DNA from: Sphingobium sp. WTD-1
Lineage (GTDB): Bacteria > Pseudomonadota > Alphaproteobacteria > Sphingomonadales > Sphingomonadaceae
Reading direction: 5' to 3'
DNA: 64,000 nt
Assembly: GCF_030128825.1 (NCBI RefSeq)
Contig: NZ_CP119127.1
Coordinates: forward strand, 4,701,501-4,765,500
This document shows, piece by piece, positions 26,592 through 35,748 of this stretch; position 1 is the first letter of the stretch; every line of letters starts with the position of its first letter. The translations under genes were made by a program, and so were the position numbers. The notes beneath the pieces were generated by a model, which saw only the letters and a program-made list of their open reading frames with translations, was not told the origin of the DNA and did no database searches.

Positions 26592-26956
26592 GATTTCAAC
26601 CCCTTCAGGATTTCCTCAAGCTCCGCGATATCATCCGCGCTCAACTGGTCCTGGCTCGCCAGCTGGGCGACCAAGGGAGAGATGCGTCCACCGAACAGGC
26701 GATTGACCAGCCGGCCGGACTCGCTCGCCACATAATCCTCGCGCGCCACCAGCGGGCGATAGAGGAAACGGCGGCCATCCTGGTCGGCGGCGATCACCTC
26801 CTTGGCCATCAGCCGCGACAGCAATGTCTTGACCGTCTGCAGGCTCCAGTCGCGTTCGGCGGTGACGCGATCGGCGACGTCATTGGCGGTGGCCGGCGCC
26901 TGTTCCCACAGCGCTTCCATCACCACCAGTTCCGCTTCGCTGATCTTCTCGCTCAC
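26588..26956 (-). CDS. BlaI/MecI/CopY family repressor
   Basis: A 122-residue winged-helix repressor with the normal BlaI length when started at GTG 26956 (VSEKISEAELVVMEALWEQ). The recognition helix region is DWSLQTVKTLLSRLMAKEVI, then the wing DGRRFLYRPLV; the C-terminal dimerisation/cleavage part (ESGRLVNRLFGG) follows. The longer upstream frame would translate through the operators and is rejected. The gene leads the repressor-M56 operon, and two TACA/TGTA dyads lie 32 and 53 bp before the start. Confidence 0.9.
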   Translation of the reverse strand: MSEKISEAELVVMEALWEQAPATANDVADRVTAERDWSLQTVKTLLSRLMAKEVIAADQDGRRFLYRPLVAREDYVASESGRLVNRLFGGRISPLVAQLASQDQLSADDIAELEEILKGLKS

Positions 26957-26987
26957 TGCCTGATCCCGACCTTGTTCCGACTCTCCA

Positions 26988-27022
26988 ACTACATATGTAG
27001 TCGCACCGATTACGAATGTAGT
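26988..27022. promoter_or_regulatory. Tandem BlaI-type operators
   Basis: ACTACATATGTAGT (26988-27001) is a perfect 14-bp palindrome and ATTACGAATGTAGT (27009-27022) is a partial copy. Their centres are 21 bp apart, two helical turns, and both carry the TACA-N2-TGTA core of BlaI/MecI sites. On the minus strand a TTGACT -35-like box overlaps the distal site, so autorepression of the blaI-M56 operon is expected. Confidence 0.75.
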
Positions 27023-27894
27023 CAATAGCCTTGCATGGCGCGCCGGTGGGGCGGATTTTTGAGATTGGCAGCGGCAACATGGCCGCAAAGCTTTATTTAT
27101 CCTCAAAGAAATGGCGGAAAAGCGCCACTTCAGCCGCGTGTCATTGCCAATCTCTATGGTCCACATGTCGGCAATCGAAAATGTCGAAAACACTGGATTG
27201 CACTGAGATTGCGGACAGCGGCGGTGACCCCTGCCATGATTTCCGCGCGGCAAATCCGTCGGGCACCCGCTGTGCATGCCTAGGAGTAATCGCTACCAGA
27301 GCGGCAAATTCGCCAGCGGTCAGATAGGTCATGCTCATTCGCAGGTGCGGGATGTCCGCGCTGCCTTGTGCCAAAGCCTAGGCAGGACGTCCAAAACGGC
27401 GCGCGGCTCACAGGTCTCTTAAGAGGTTTTGAGAGGCATTTGAAGATCGAATTGGGCACGGGTCTTTCTTCTTCTCCCCGTGTCATCATTGGCAGAGCAA
27501 TCATGCGCAAGCATGGCCAATGATGAGCTGGGACAGCGACCGCAAACGCGGCCTCACCCCTCTCAACTGGGCGCGGATTAGGTCACCGCGTCGCCTCGCT
27601 AGCTGAGGTGAACGGGGGAGCGGCACTTCTTCTCCCTGTTCCTCCGTCCCACACAATCCCGGATGATCTCGGACTATCCCGCCTCATTTCCCGGTTGGCG
27701 ATGCCACGGGGCAAGGAACACTGCCAATCTCCATGATCCTATCTACCGGCCAGCCGTTGTCGGTCTGGTCGAGGCATGGTAGAATAAGCGCCGGTACGGG
27801 CATCGTCGCACGGAACACTGCTCCGATTACAGCCCGCTTCTCCGACTGGCCCTGGATCGCGCCCTTGGCCATCGCGCCCATCAGGGAGATGCCG
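27023..27894. other. Gene-poor region with decayed sequence
   Basis: About 870 bp with no complete gene that I can support. It contains a probable gene fragment at 27190-27336, an 18-bp imperfect direct repeat (TGCCAATCTCTATGGTCC at 27145 and TGCCAATCTCCATGATCC at 27722), and an inverted copy of its first ten bases near 27059. The direct repeats bracket 577 bp. This looks like the remains of a mobile insertion, but no transposase or intact termini are seen. Confidence 0.35.
27190..27336 (-). pseudogene. Possible remnant of a Mu-like transposase N-terminus
   Basis: The minus frame begins MTYLTAGEFAALVAITPRHA, which looks like the N-terminal winged-helix DNA-binding domain of MuA-type transposases, then diverges into meaningless sequence (RVPDGFAARKSWQGSP). 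Nothing of the catalytic domain follows. The call rests on pattern recognition only. Confidence 0.25.
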
Positions 27895-28218
27895 ATGCCC
27901 CCCATTTACCGCGCTAGCCTGCTCGCGGCACCTTTGATCGCTTGCCTTGGTTCCGCGCCATCCGCCGCGAAGGACGAAACGCCGCAAGGCACCCTGGTGC
28001 CCCCGCTGCCTTCGGGAACGAAAGCGCCACCGGGCACCGGCGGGATCATGGCCCCTCCCGGTGATGCGGACGAAGCCATCCGATCGGAATTCAGGACGAT
28101 AGAAAAAAGGGGTACGCGGGACGCCTATCTGCTTTTCATCGAGCGCCATCCTGACCATCCGCTTGCACAGGAAGCTCGCAGACGCACGACAGAACGCACA
28201 AATCGAACACCCGAATGA
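27895..28218 (+). CDS. Small secreted protein upstream of the RTX protease
   Basis: A 107-residue exported protein starting at ATG 27895 (AGGGAG lies 6 bases before it) with a signal peptide MPPIYRASLLAAPLIACLGS. The mature part is a Pro/Gly/Thr-rich linker (LVPPLPSGTKAPPGTGG) and a C-terminal helix pair, EFRTIEKRGTRDAYLLFIE then RHPDHPLAQEARRR, which resembles the half-TPR repeat seen in envelope coordinators. It lies 260 bp before the protease gene on the same strand. A role as chaperone, inhibitor or cargo of the protease is possible but unproven; the fold does not look like the AprI beta-barrel inhibitor. Confidence 0.6.
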   Translation: MPPIYRASLLAAPLIACLGSAPSAAKDETPQGTLVPPLPSGTKAPPGTGGIMAPPGDADEAIRSEFRTIEKRGTRDAYLLFIERHPDHPLAQEARRRTTERTNRTPE

Positions 28219-28478
28219 TCGTTTCCAATATGTTACATTATTAAGAAAAAATGTTATTTTTCATTAACCTAAAATAAGAATAAGACATGATTGAAAATAA
28301 CCTCAATTAAAAATTCGAACCTTTTCATGACCATGCCACCCGGAATCAACTAAGTTCATGTTTTTAATGGAAAACACTTCTCTTGGAATCCATTATAAAT
28401 AGTGACATTACTTGGCCAAAATAAACGGTCGCCGACCGACACAGCGAACGTGTCAGCCTCTAACCCTTGGGAGGATGT

Positions 28479-31400
28479 ATGTTCAAAGTTACTGGAACGG
28501 GCCCGGCAAAAGCGAAGCTGACCCCCGATTATTCTGTACCCATCGCGGATGAGCAACAGGCGGCCAACGCAGGCACGGTAACCTGGGCAGTTTCGCGCGA
28601 GGCGCAAATTCGCAGCGAAGTCACGCTGCTCTATCCCCAGGATGTGATGACGCCGCCGGCCACGACAACGGGCAGCGCGGGCGATCTCGACAAGCCTCAG
28701 GAAAATGGCAGCGCATCAACCACGGCCAGCCAAGCCGCAACCGGCGATGCCAAGATCGATGGCATATTGAGCGGCGTGAAATGGGCCGCAGGCATCACCT
28801 ATAGCGACGTGGACTCCGCCGCAGACTATCAAGCCGGCTACAGTTCCGACGGCGATGGCGACGGCATCAGCGCCCAGAATGAAGGCTTTTCCCAGTTCAC
28901 GGCGCAACAGACGCTGGCCATGCACACGGCGTTGAACAATGCCACCTATACGCAGTTGGCTGCCGCCTGGGGCTTTTCGATCGAGGGATTCACAAATCTG
29001 ACGATCGACTATGCGGGCGCCGGCGCCGCCAACGCGACCATCCGTGCCGCCAATTCAAGCGATCCCAGCACCGCCTATGCCTATTATCCCAACAGCAACA
29101 TCTATGGTGGCGACACCTTCTTCGGCAATTATTATGACAGCAGCATATATACGCTGAAAAATCCGGTCGCGGGCAATTATGCGTGGCACACCATGCTGCA
29201 TGAACTGGGCCATTCGCTCGGTCTGAAGCATGGACAGGAAACCGGCGGGCCGGCCAATGTGGCACTACCCTATGCCTGGGACTCGATCGAATTTTCGGTC
29301 ATGACCTATCGCAGCTATGTCGGCGCCCCGCTCTCGGGCTATACTTATGAACAATGGGGTGCGCCACAGACCTACATGATGCTCGACATCGCTGCGCTAC
29401 AAACGATGTATGGCGCGGATTACTCGGTTCAATCGGGTGACACGGTCTATACTTGGAGTCCGACGACAGGCGAAACCTATATCAACGGCGGCCTGGCCAT
29501 CGATCCGGGCGACAATCGTATCTTCGCCACCATATGGGATGGCGGTGGTATCGACACCTATGACCTGTCGAACTACAGCACCAACCTGACACTGGACCTC
29601 AATCCCGGTGGCTATTCGGTTTTCAGCAATGCCCAGCTCGCCTATCTTGGCTCCAGCCAATATGCGCGCGGCAACATCTTCAATGCCCTGCTGTTCAACG
29701 GCAACACGGCCTCGATGATCGAAAATGCCATCGGTGGATCTGGCAATGACACGATCACCGGCAACGATCTGGCCAATGCACTGACGGGTGGCTCCGGCAG
29801 CGATTATCTGTCCGGCGGCAAGGGCGATGATGTGCTGGACGGCGGCGATGGCGACGACACGCTCCTCGGCGGCGATGGCAACGACATCATTGACGGCGCC
29901 TCTGGCGCCGACTTGATCTATGGCGGGGCCGGCAACGACATCATCTACGGCGGCTGGATGGACGACACCGTCTATGGCGAAGCAGGTGATGATATATTCG
30001 TCATCCGCCAATCGCTGGCCGGCACCGAATTTGGCGATTATACCGATGGCGGCTCCGGCACGGATCGGCTCGACCTCAGCCAGATCGCAACCGACTATAG
30101 CGCTATCGTCAACCTCGGTACCGGCACTTGGCAGTATAATCCGCTCTATGGTGGCCCCTGGACCATCACGGGCGTGGAAAATGTCGACGGCACGCAACTG
30201 GGCGACATCATCACGGGCAACAGCGGCGTCAATGTTCTGAATGGCAATGGCGGCAACGACAGTATCGATGGGGGGGCCGGCAATGATATCATTGATGGCG
30301 GCAGTGGCGACGACACCCTCTTCGGCGGCGACGGCAATGATATCATTGATGGTGGTGATGGCGCCGACCTGATCTTCGCCGGGGCTGGCAACGACATCAT
30401 CTATGGCAGTTGGTACACCGACACCGTCTATGGCGAAGCTGGCAATGATGTCTTCATCATCCGCCAGTTCGGGAGCAGCACCGAATTTGGCGACGATACC
30501 GATGGCGGGTCGGGCACGGATCGGCTCGATCTCAGCCAGATCACCACCGCCTATGGCGCTGCCGTCAATCTCGACACGGGCAGTTGGCAGTATAATCCGC
30601 TCTATGGTGGCCCCTGGACCATTACGGGCGTGGAAAATGTCGACGGTACGCAGTTGGATGACGTCATCACCGGTAACAGCAGCGTCAACGTCTTGAACGG
30701 CAATGGTGGCAACGACACCATCTATGGCGGAGGCGGAAGCGACACCATCAACGGCGGCAGCGGCAACGACACCATTTATGGCGATGCCGGCAACGACGTC
30801 ATCAACGGCGGCAGTGGCAACGATGTGCTGATCGGCGGTGACGGTAACGACGTGTTTGATGGCGGCGATGGTACAGACCTTATCTATGGAGAGGGCGGCA
30901 ACGACACCTTCCTGCTCGCCAATGGCTGGACCGGCAGCTATGGCGAAGTCTTCCTTGGCGGGGCCGGCTCAGACACGTTCGACATCTCCGCAGTTACCGG
31001 ACTGGCAACATCGACCATCAACCTGACCGATGGCACATTTACCTATACGCCCGGCAGTTCAGGGCCGATCAGCCTGTCGAGTATCGAAAATGTGGTCGGC
31101 AGCAGCGCCGCTGACGAGATCACGGGATCTGGCGAGATCAACCGGCTCGCGGGCCTGGCTGGCAATGACATATTGTTTGGCCTGGGCGGCGATGACATGC
31201 TGGATGGTGGCGCCGGTAACGATCTGCTCGATGGCGGCACCGGCATCGATACGGCTGTCTATGGCGGCGCGACCTCAGCAGTCACCGTCAGTCTGGCCAT
31301 CACCGCCGCGCAAGCGACCGGTGGCGCGGGCACCGATACACTCACGGGAATCGAAAATCTTAGCGGCTCTGCCTATAATGACACGCTGACGGGTGATGCC

Positions 31401-32558
31401 GGAAACAACGTCCTGGACGGCAGAGTCGGGGCGGATACCATGACGGGCGGGGACGGGAATGACACTTATTATGTCGACAATGTCGGCGATCTCGTCGTCG
31501 AAAACTCCTCTACCGGCGGCACTGACGATCGGGTTTTTTCTTCGGTTTCCTATTCGTTGACGAACCGGACGATCGAGACCCTGACCCTGACGGGCGTTGC
31601 CGCCATATCAGCAACCGGCAACAGCAAGGCGCAAACGCTCAACGGCAACGATGCCGCCAACACCCTGATGGGGCTGGATGGCAATGACGTGCTGAACGGC
31701 TTCGGCGGGGACGACACGCTGGATGGCGGCAACGGCGATGACAGTCTGGACGGGAATGACGGCATCGACACCGCCGCCTATAATACCGCAACCAGCGCCG
31801 TCACCGTCAGCCTGGCCGTGCCCGGCGCCCAGGCGACCGGTGGCGCAGGAACCGACACATTGGCCAATATCGAAAACCTGATCGGCTCGGCCTATAATGA
31901 CACACTGACGGGCAATAGCGGCGCCAACGTCATCAATGGCAAAGCCGGCAGCGACACCATGGCCGGCGGCGATGGCAACGACATTTATTATGTCGACAAT
32001 GTCGGCGATGTCATCACTGAAACCTCAACAGGCGGTAGCGACACCGTCTACAGTTCGGTCAGCTACAGCGTTTCGAGCACCTATGTCGAAACCTTGATCC
32101 TGACGGGCTCCGCAGCGATCAATGCAAGCGGCAACAGCCACAACAATAGCCTCACCGGCAATAGCGGCGCCAATGTCATTCAGGGGGGCGGCGGCAATGA
32201 TGTCCTCAATGGTGGCCTTGGTGCCGACACGTTATCGGGCGGGTCGGGATCGGATATCTTTGTCTTCAACTCTGCACTAGGCGGTGGAAATGTGGATTCG
32301 ATTACGGATTATTCGATATCCAACGACACCATCCGGCTGGATGATTCCGTCTTCACCGGCCTAGCTCTGGGGGCCTTGGCCGCCAACGCCTTCTATGTCG
32401 GGACGGCGGCGCACGATGCGGACGACCGGATCATCTACAACAGCAGCACTGGCGCATTGTTTTTCGATGCCGACGGCAATGGTGCTGGCGCTGCGATCCA
32501 GTTCGCAACGCTCACCACCGGACTACCGCTGGTCGCGAGCGAATTCGTCGTGATCTGA
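28479..32558 (+). CDS. Serralysin-type RTX metalloprotease, large
   Basis: A 1359-residue type I secretion substrate. The ATG at 28479 follows GGGAGGATGT; there is no Sec signal. The M10B catalytic domain has the zinc motif HELGHSLGLKH with His241, Glu242, His245 and His251, and the Met-turn SVMTYRSY with Met275 and the tyrosine zinc ligand. From about residue 420 it carries some dozens of GGxGxDxL calcium nonapeptides in several blocks, separated by beta-rich inserts. Two inserts are tandem copies (see the repeat at 29841) and two later ones share the YYVDNVGD element. The C-terminus ends FVVI after a typical secretion signal (DITDYS-like NVDSITDYSISNDTIRL). Most serralysins have about 480 residues, so this is nearly three times the usual size. 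The preceding 260 bp are AT-rich and hold its promoter. Confidence 0.93.
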   Translation: MFKVTGTGPAKAKLTPDYSVPIADEQQAANAGTVTWAVSREAQIRSEVTLLYPQDVMTPPATTTGSAGDLDKPQENGSASTTASQAATGDAKIDGILSGVKWAAGITYSDVDSAADYQAGYSSDGDGDGISAQNEGFSQFTAQQTLAMHTALNNATYTQLAAAWGFSIEGFTNLTIDYAGAGAANATIRAANSSDPSTAYAYYPNSNIYGGDTFFGNYYDSSIYTLKNPVAGNYAWHTMLHELGHSLGLKHGQETGGPANVALPYAWDSIEFSVMTYRSYVGAPLSGYTYEQWGAPQTYMMLDIAALQTMYGADYSVQSGDTVYTWSPTTGETYINGGLAIDPGDNRIFATIWDGGGIDTYDLSNYSTNLTLDLNPGGYSVFSNAQLAYLGSSQYARGNIFNALLFNGNTASMIENAIGGSGNDTITGNDLANALTGGSGSDYLSGGKGDDVLDGGDGDDTLLGGDGNDIIDGASGADLIYGGAGNDIIYGGWMDDTVYGEAGDDIFVIRQSLAGTEFGDYTDGGSGTDRLDLSQIATDYSAIVNLGTGTWQYNPLYGGPWTITGVENVDGTQLGDIITGNSGVNVLNGNGGNDSIDGGAGNDIIDGGSGDDTLFGGDGNDIIDGGDGADLIFAGAGNDIIYGSWYTDTVYGEAGNDVFIIRQFGSSTEFGDDTDGGSGTDRLDLSQITTAYGAAVNLDTGSWQYNPLYGGPWTITGVENVDGTQLDDVITGNSSVNVLNGNGGNDTIYGGGGSDTINGGSGNDTIYGDAGNDVINGGSGNDVLIGGDGNDVFDGGDGTDLIYGEGGNDTFLLANGWTGSYGEVFLGGAGSDTFDISAVTGLATSTINLTDGTFTYTPGSSGPISLSSIENVVGSSAADEITGSGEINRLAGLAGNDILFGLGGDDMLDGGAGNDLLDGGTGIDTAVYGGATSAVTVSLAITAAQATGGAGTDTLTGIENLSGSAYNDTLTGDAGNNVLDGRVGADTMTGGDGNDTYYVDNVGDLVVENSSTGGTDDRVFSSVSYSLTNRTIETLTLTGVAAISATGNSKAQTLNGNDAANTLMGLDGNDVLNGFGGDDTLDGGNGDDSLDGNDGIDTAAYNTATSAVTVSLAVPGAQATGGAGTDTLANIENLIGSAYNDTLTGNSGANVINGKAGSDTMAGGDGNDIYYVDNVGDVITETSTGGSDTVYSSVSYSVSSTYVETLILTGSAAINASGNSHNNSLTGNSGANVIQGGGGNDVLNGGLGADTLSGGSGSDIFVFNSALGGGNVDSITDYSISNDTIRLDDSVFTGLALGALAANAFYVGTAAHDADDRIIYNSSTGALFFDADGNGAGAAIQFATLTTGLPLVASEFVVI
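29841..30752 (+). repeat. Tandem duplication of 456 bp inside the protease gene
   Basis: Positions 29841-30296 and 30297-30752 align without gaps at an offset of exactly 456 bp (152 codons). Both copies contain GADLI..GNDIIYG, TVYGEAG, GGSGTDRLDLSQI and WQYNPLYGGPWTITGVENVDG, and long stretches are identical in DNA. Each unit holds one calcium-repeat block and one beta insert. Confidence 0.85.
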
Positions 32559-32575
32559 CACACGAACCAGCCGAT

Positions 32576-32615
32576 AAAAAAAGGGGGCGCCCGATGAAAC
32601 GGGCGCCCCCTTTTT
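32576..32615. terminator. Bidirectional intrinsic terminator between protease and T1SS operon
   Basis: AAAAAGGGGGCGCCCG pairs perfectly with CGGGCGCCCCCTTTTT around a 6-nt loop, with A and T tracts on both sides. It lies 18 bp after the protease stop and can terminate transcription from either strand. Confidence 0.93.
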
Positions 32616-32725
32616 GTCTACTGCATCCGTCGCATAGGATGCCCTGAGACCTCCCGCTCAGGCCGAACCGGGAGGATGACAACCCACGCAATCCAACGGA
32701 TCAGCGCGATCGATGATCCATTCGC

Positions 32726-34027
32726 TCATTCGCGGAAGGCGGTCTCGCGCAGCCGCGTCAACGGCGTCAGAATATATGCCAGCACAGTGCGCTTATCGCC
32801 CAGAAGCTTGACCTCGGCCCCCATGCCTGGGCCAATCAGCAATCGACGGCCATTCCGATCCATGATCGCATTGGCCGTCGTGCGGACCCGGACCAAATAG
32901 TGGCTTTCCCCCGTGCGCTCATTGACGACGGCATCGGGAGAAATGGCGATCACCCGACCATCCATCGACCCGTAAATCGCACTGTCATAGGCCGTAATGT
33001 CGATCTTAGCGCGCTGGTCCAGCCGGACCGATGCAATATCCTTTGCATCGACCAATATTTCGATCAGCAGATTGTCATGTCCTGGAACCATCTCCAGCAG
33101 GGGATCGCCGGGCCTGACGCTGCCACCGATCGTCGTCGCGAAGACACGATTGATCCGCCCATCCATCGGCGCCCGCACAATCGTGCGTTCCAGCTTATAT
33201 TCATAGGCCGGCAATGCCGCCTGCCGCGCTGCCGCTTCGCCACGCGCCGCCGTCAGTTCGCCGGCGGTCCGGGCGAACCAATCGCGCTTGTCCTGCGCGG
33301 CGCTGGCCTGCGCCTCGGCCACCGCCGCCTGCGATCGCGCAAGAGCAGCCGCCGCCGCAGCCGCATCGGCGGCTGCGACATTATATCCATTTTCCGCCTG
33401 CAATAACGATCGGCGCGGTTCAATGCCCTCCAGCACCAGCGGCCGGACAAGTTGCAACTCTGCGCGGGCGGTATCGCGGGCCGAGTTGCGGGCCATCTGT
33501 GCAGCCTCCGCCTCCAGCACGGCCCGCCTTGCCTGGTCGATCCGCGCCGAATTGACCATCATCAAGCTGCTGAACTCAGCGATGCGGGACCGATGCAGCC
33601 CCTGTTCCACGGCGATCTGGCTCGCCATGACAGGATCGCGGGCGGCTGGGAAATCCGGCTCTCGTCCTGCCATTTCCGCTTCCAGCCGAGCAGTCTTGAG
33701 CGACAGGACATCGCTGCTGGTACGATTGACGGCCAGATCGGAACCGGGCTGGATGGGATTGAGCCGGATCAGTTCGGCTCCCTGCTTCACCTGCTGTCCG
33801 GTCCGCACGAGGATCGCCTCGACGATCCCGCCCTCAAGGTTCGAAATAACCTGCAACTGGGAACTGGGAATGACCCTGCCGGCGGCACGGATGGTGCGGT
33901 CGATTTCCGTCAGCCCCGCCCAAAGCAGGAAGATCAGCAGGAAGGCCCCGATCGTCCAGAGGAAGATATTGGCCGGAACCGCCGCCTGAATCGGCGCGAC
34001 CGGGTCCATTTTGCGCTCCATCTTCAT
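32726..34027 (-). CDS. HlyD-family periplasmic adaptor of a type I secretion system
   Basis: A 433-residue membrane fusion protein linking the ABC transporter to the outer-membrane channel. It has one N-terminal membrane segment (ANIFLWTIGAFLLIFLLWAGL), the LEGGIVEAILVRTGQQVKQGAEL biotinyl-lipoyl motif, a long Ala-rich helical hairpin (about residues 130-265), and the second lipoyl half TIVRAPMDGRINRVF followed by the beta-barrel. The C-terminal EVKLLGDKRTVLAYILTPL is the signature of the HlyD class. It is third in the operon, overlapping the ABC gene by 4 bp, and ends facing the protease gene. Confidence 0.94.
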   Translation of the reverse strand: MKMERKMDPVAPIQAAVPANIFLWTIGAFLLIFLLWAGLTEIDRTIRAAGRVIPSSQLQVISNLEGGIVEAILVRTGQQVKQGAELIRLNPIQPGSDLAVNRTSSDVLSLKTARLEAEMAGREPDFPAARDPVMASQIAVEQGLHRSRIAEFSSLMMVNSARIDQARRAVLEAEAAQMARNSARDTARAELQLVRPLVLEGIEPRRSLLQAENGYNVAAADAAAAAAALARSQAAVAEAQASAAQDKRDWFARTAGELTAARGEAAARQAALPAYEYKLERTIVRAPMDGRINRVFATTIGGSVRPGDPLLEMVPGHDNLLIEILVDAKDIASVRLDQRAKIDITAYDSAIYGSMDGRVIAISPDAVVNERTGESHYLVRVRTTANAIMDRNGRRLLIGPGMGAEVKLLGDKRTVLAYILTPLTRLRETAFRE

Positions 34028-35748
34028 GCCGCCTTGCCCTGCGCCAGCCGCTGCAATACCGCATCGCGCGGACCATCCGCCACGACCCGCCCCTGTTCCA
34101 GCACGATGATCCGATCCACAAGTCGCAGCAACGGCGTGCGATGAGTGATGAGCAGGAAGGTCCGGCCATGAATTTCCTCCTGCAACCGGCCAATCAGATC
34201 CAATTCGGTCTGGGCATCCATCGCGCTGCTGGGCTCGTCGAAAATCAGAATTGGCGGTCGTCCAGCCAGAGCGCGCGCGATCGAAATCGACTGGCGTTGT
34301 CCGCCTGACAAACCGTCACCACGATCCGTCAGTTTCAGATCATAGCCATTGGTGATCTGCCCCATGAAACGATGGGTGCCACTGATTTCGGCGACACGAA
34401 CCATTTCATCCGGATCGACATGATCGCGCTCAAGACAGATATTTTCGCGGACCGAGCCGGCCAGAAGCGCATTGTCCTGCAGGGCCGCGCCAATATGCCG
34501 GCGTAAATGGATGGGATCAAATTGGCGTATGTCGATCCCGTCGACCATCACCACGCCATCCTGCGGTTCATACAGGCCAAGCACCATGCGGGCGAGCGTC
34601 GACTTGCCGGACCCCACTCGACCAAGAAAGCCGACCCGTTCCCCCGGCGCGATCATCAGGTTGAGTTGGTCGAGCGCCTTGTCCGGCGTTCCGGGATAAC
34701 GAAAGCCGACATTGCGCAATTCGATCCGTCCCTGCACCGACGGTCGCAGCGCATCGCCTTCCGGCCCTTCGCTCGGCGTTTCCATCAACGCATTGATCTG
34801 GCGATAGGCGACACGTGTGCTCGACAGGCGCGAGAGCAAGGTGGCAATCTGCGCCAGCGGCGCGATGGCGCGACCGCACAGGACGGAACAGGCCAGCAAT
34901 GCGCCCGTCGTGATGCTGTGGCTGCGTAACAATCCGACACCGACGATGATCGTACCACAATAGGCAATGGTGTTCGCACTGCTGGCAATGGTGATCGCCA
35001 CCGACGAGAGCAGTCGCTGGCTGAGGGAACTGTGGGAATGACGATTGAGCGCCATGCGCCAGCGCGCATTGAGCATTGGCCCGGCACTGGTGGCCTTGAC
35101 TGTCTCCAGATTGCCGATCGCTTCAACCAACACCGATTGTTTGACAAGACCATCGCCCAGGCTTTGGGCTGACAGCCGGTCCAACGCCGGATTGGTGAAG
35201 ATTCCGGCCAGAACCACGATCGGAATCATCGCAAGCGGCAACAGCACCAGAACCCCGCCCAACATGGCAATCACGGCCAGCGTCACGAGAATGAACGGTA
35301 CATCTATGAACGCCGTGAGAGTGGCCGATGCGAAAAAATCGCGCAGCGTTTCCAATTCCCGCATCAGACCGGTCAACGTCCCGGTCGACCCGCGACGCTT
35401 ATCGAGCCGCAACGCCACGATCTTGGCAAACAGGGTATCGCCGACCTCATAGTCGATGTTCGCGCCGGCAATATCGACAAAATAAACGCGCAGCAGGCGC
35501 AGTATAAAATCAAATATCACGACGATGATCAGGCCGATACTCAACCCCACCAGAGACGAGGACGCATCATTGGGGACCACCCGGTCATAAACCGTCATGG
35601 TGAAGAGCGACGAGACCAATGCGAACAGATTGATCATCGCTGCCGCGATCGCCACCTTGATATAGGTTCGGCGATTGCGCAGCATCGGTTCGATCAGCCA
35701 GGGGGCGAAACGGGCCTTGGCAACGGCAAGCAGGGGCTGGTCGGTCAC
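34024..35748 (-). CDS. Type I secretion ABC transporter/permease
   Basis: A 574-residue half transporter that energises export of the RTX substrate. The six-helix membrane domain spans residues about 25-310. The nucleotide-binding domain has Walker A GRVGSGKST, signature LSGGQRQS, Walker B ILIFDEPSSAMD and H-loop ITHRTPLL. The N-terminal C39-like domain of HlyB-type exporters is absent, as in PrtD/AprD-type protease exporters, which fits the metalloprotease encoded nearby. Start and stop both overlap neighbours in ATGA junctions. Confidence 0.94.
   Translation of the reverse strand: MTDQPLLAVAKARFAPWLIEPMLRNRRTYIKVAIAAAMINLFALVSSLFTMTVYDRVVPNDASSSLVGLSIGLIIVVIFDFILRLLRVYFVDIAGANIDYEVGDTLFAKIVALRLDKRRGSTGTLTGLMRELETLRDFFASATLTAFIDVPFILVTLAVIAMLGGVLVLLPLAMIPIVVLAGIFTNPALDRLSAQSLGDGLVKQSVLVEAIGNLETVKATSAGPMLNARWRMALNRHSHSSLSQRLLSSVAITIASSANTIAYCGTIIVGVGLLRSHSITTGALLACSVLCGRAIAPLAQIATLLSRLSSTRVAYRQINALMETPSEGPEGDALRPSVQGRIELRNVGFRYPGTPDKALDQLNLMIAPGERVGFLGRVGSGKSTLARMVLGLYEPQDGVVMVDGIDIRQFDPIHLRRHIGAALQDNALLAGSVRENICLERDHVDPDEMVRVAEISGTHRFMGQITNGYDLKLTDRGDGLSGGQRQSISIARALAGRPPILIFDEPSSAMDAQTELDLIGRLQEEIHGRTFLLITHRTPLLRLVDRIIVLEQGRVVADGPRDAVLQRLAQGKAA

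Noticed and set aside
29740..32250. Possible CRISPR or satellite array
   Set aside because: The repeated DNA encodes in-frame GGxGxD calcium nonapeptides; there are no constant repeats with unique spacers.
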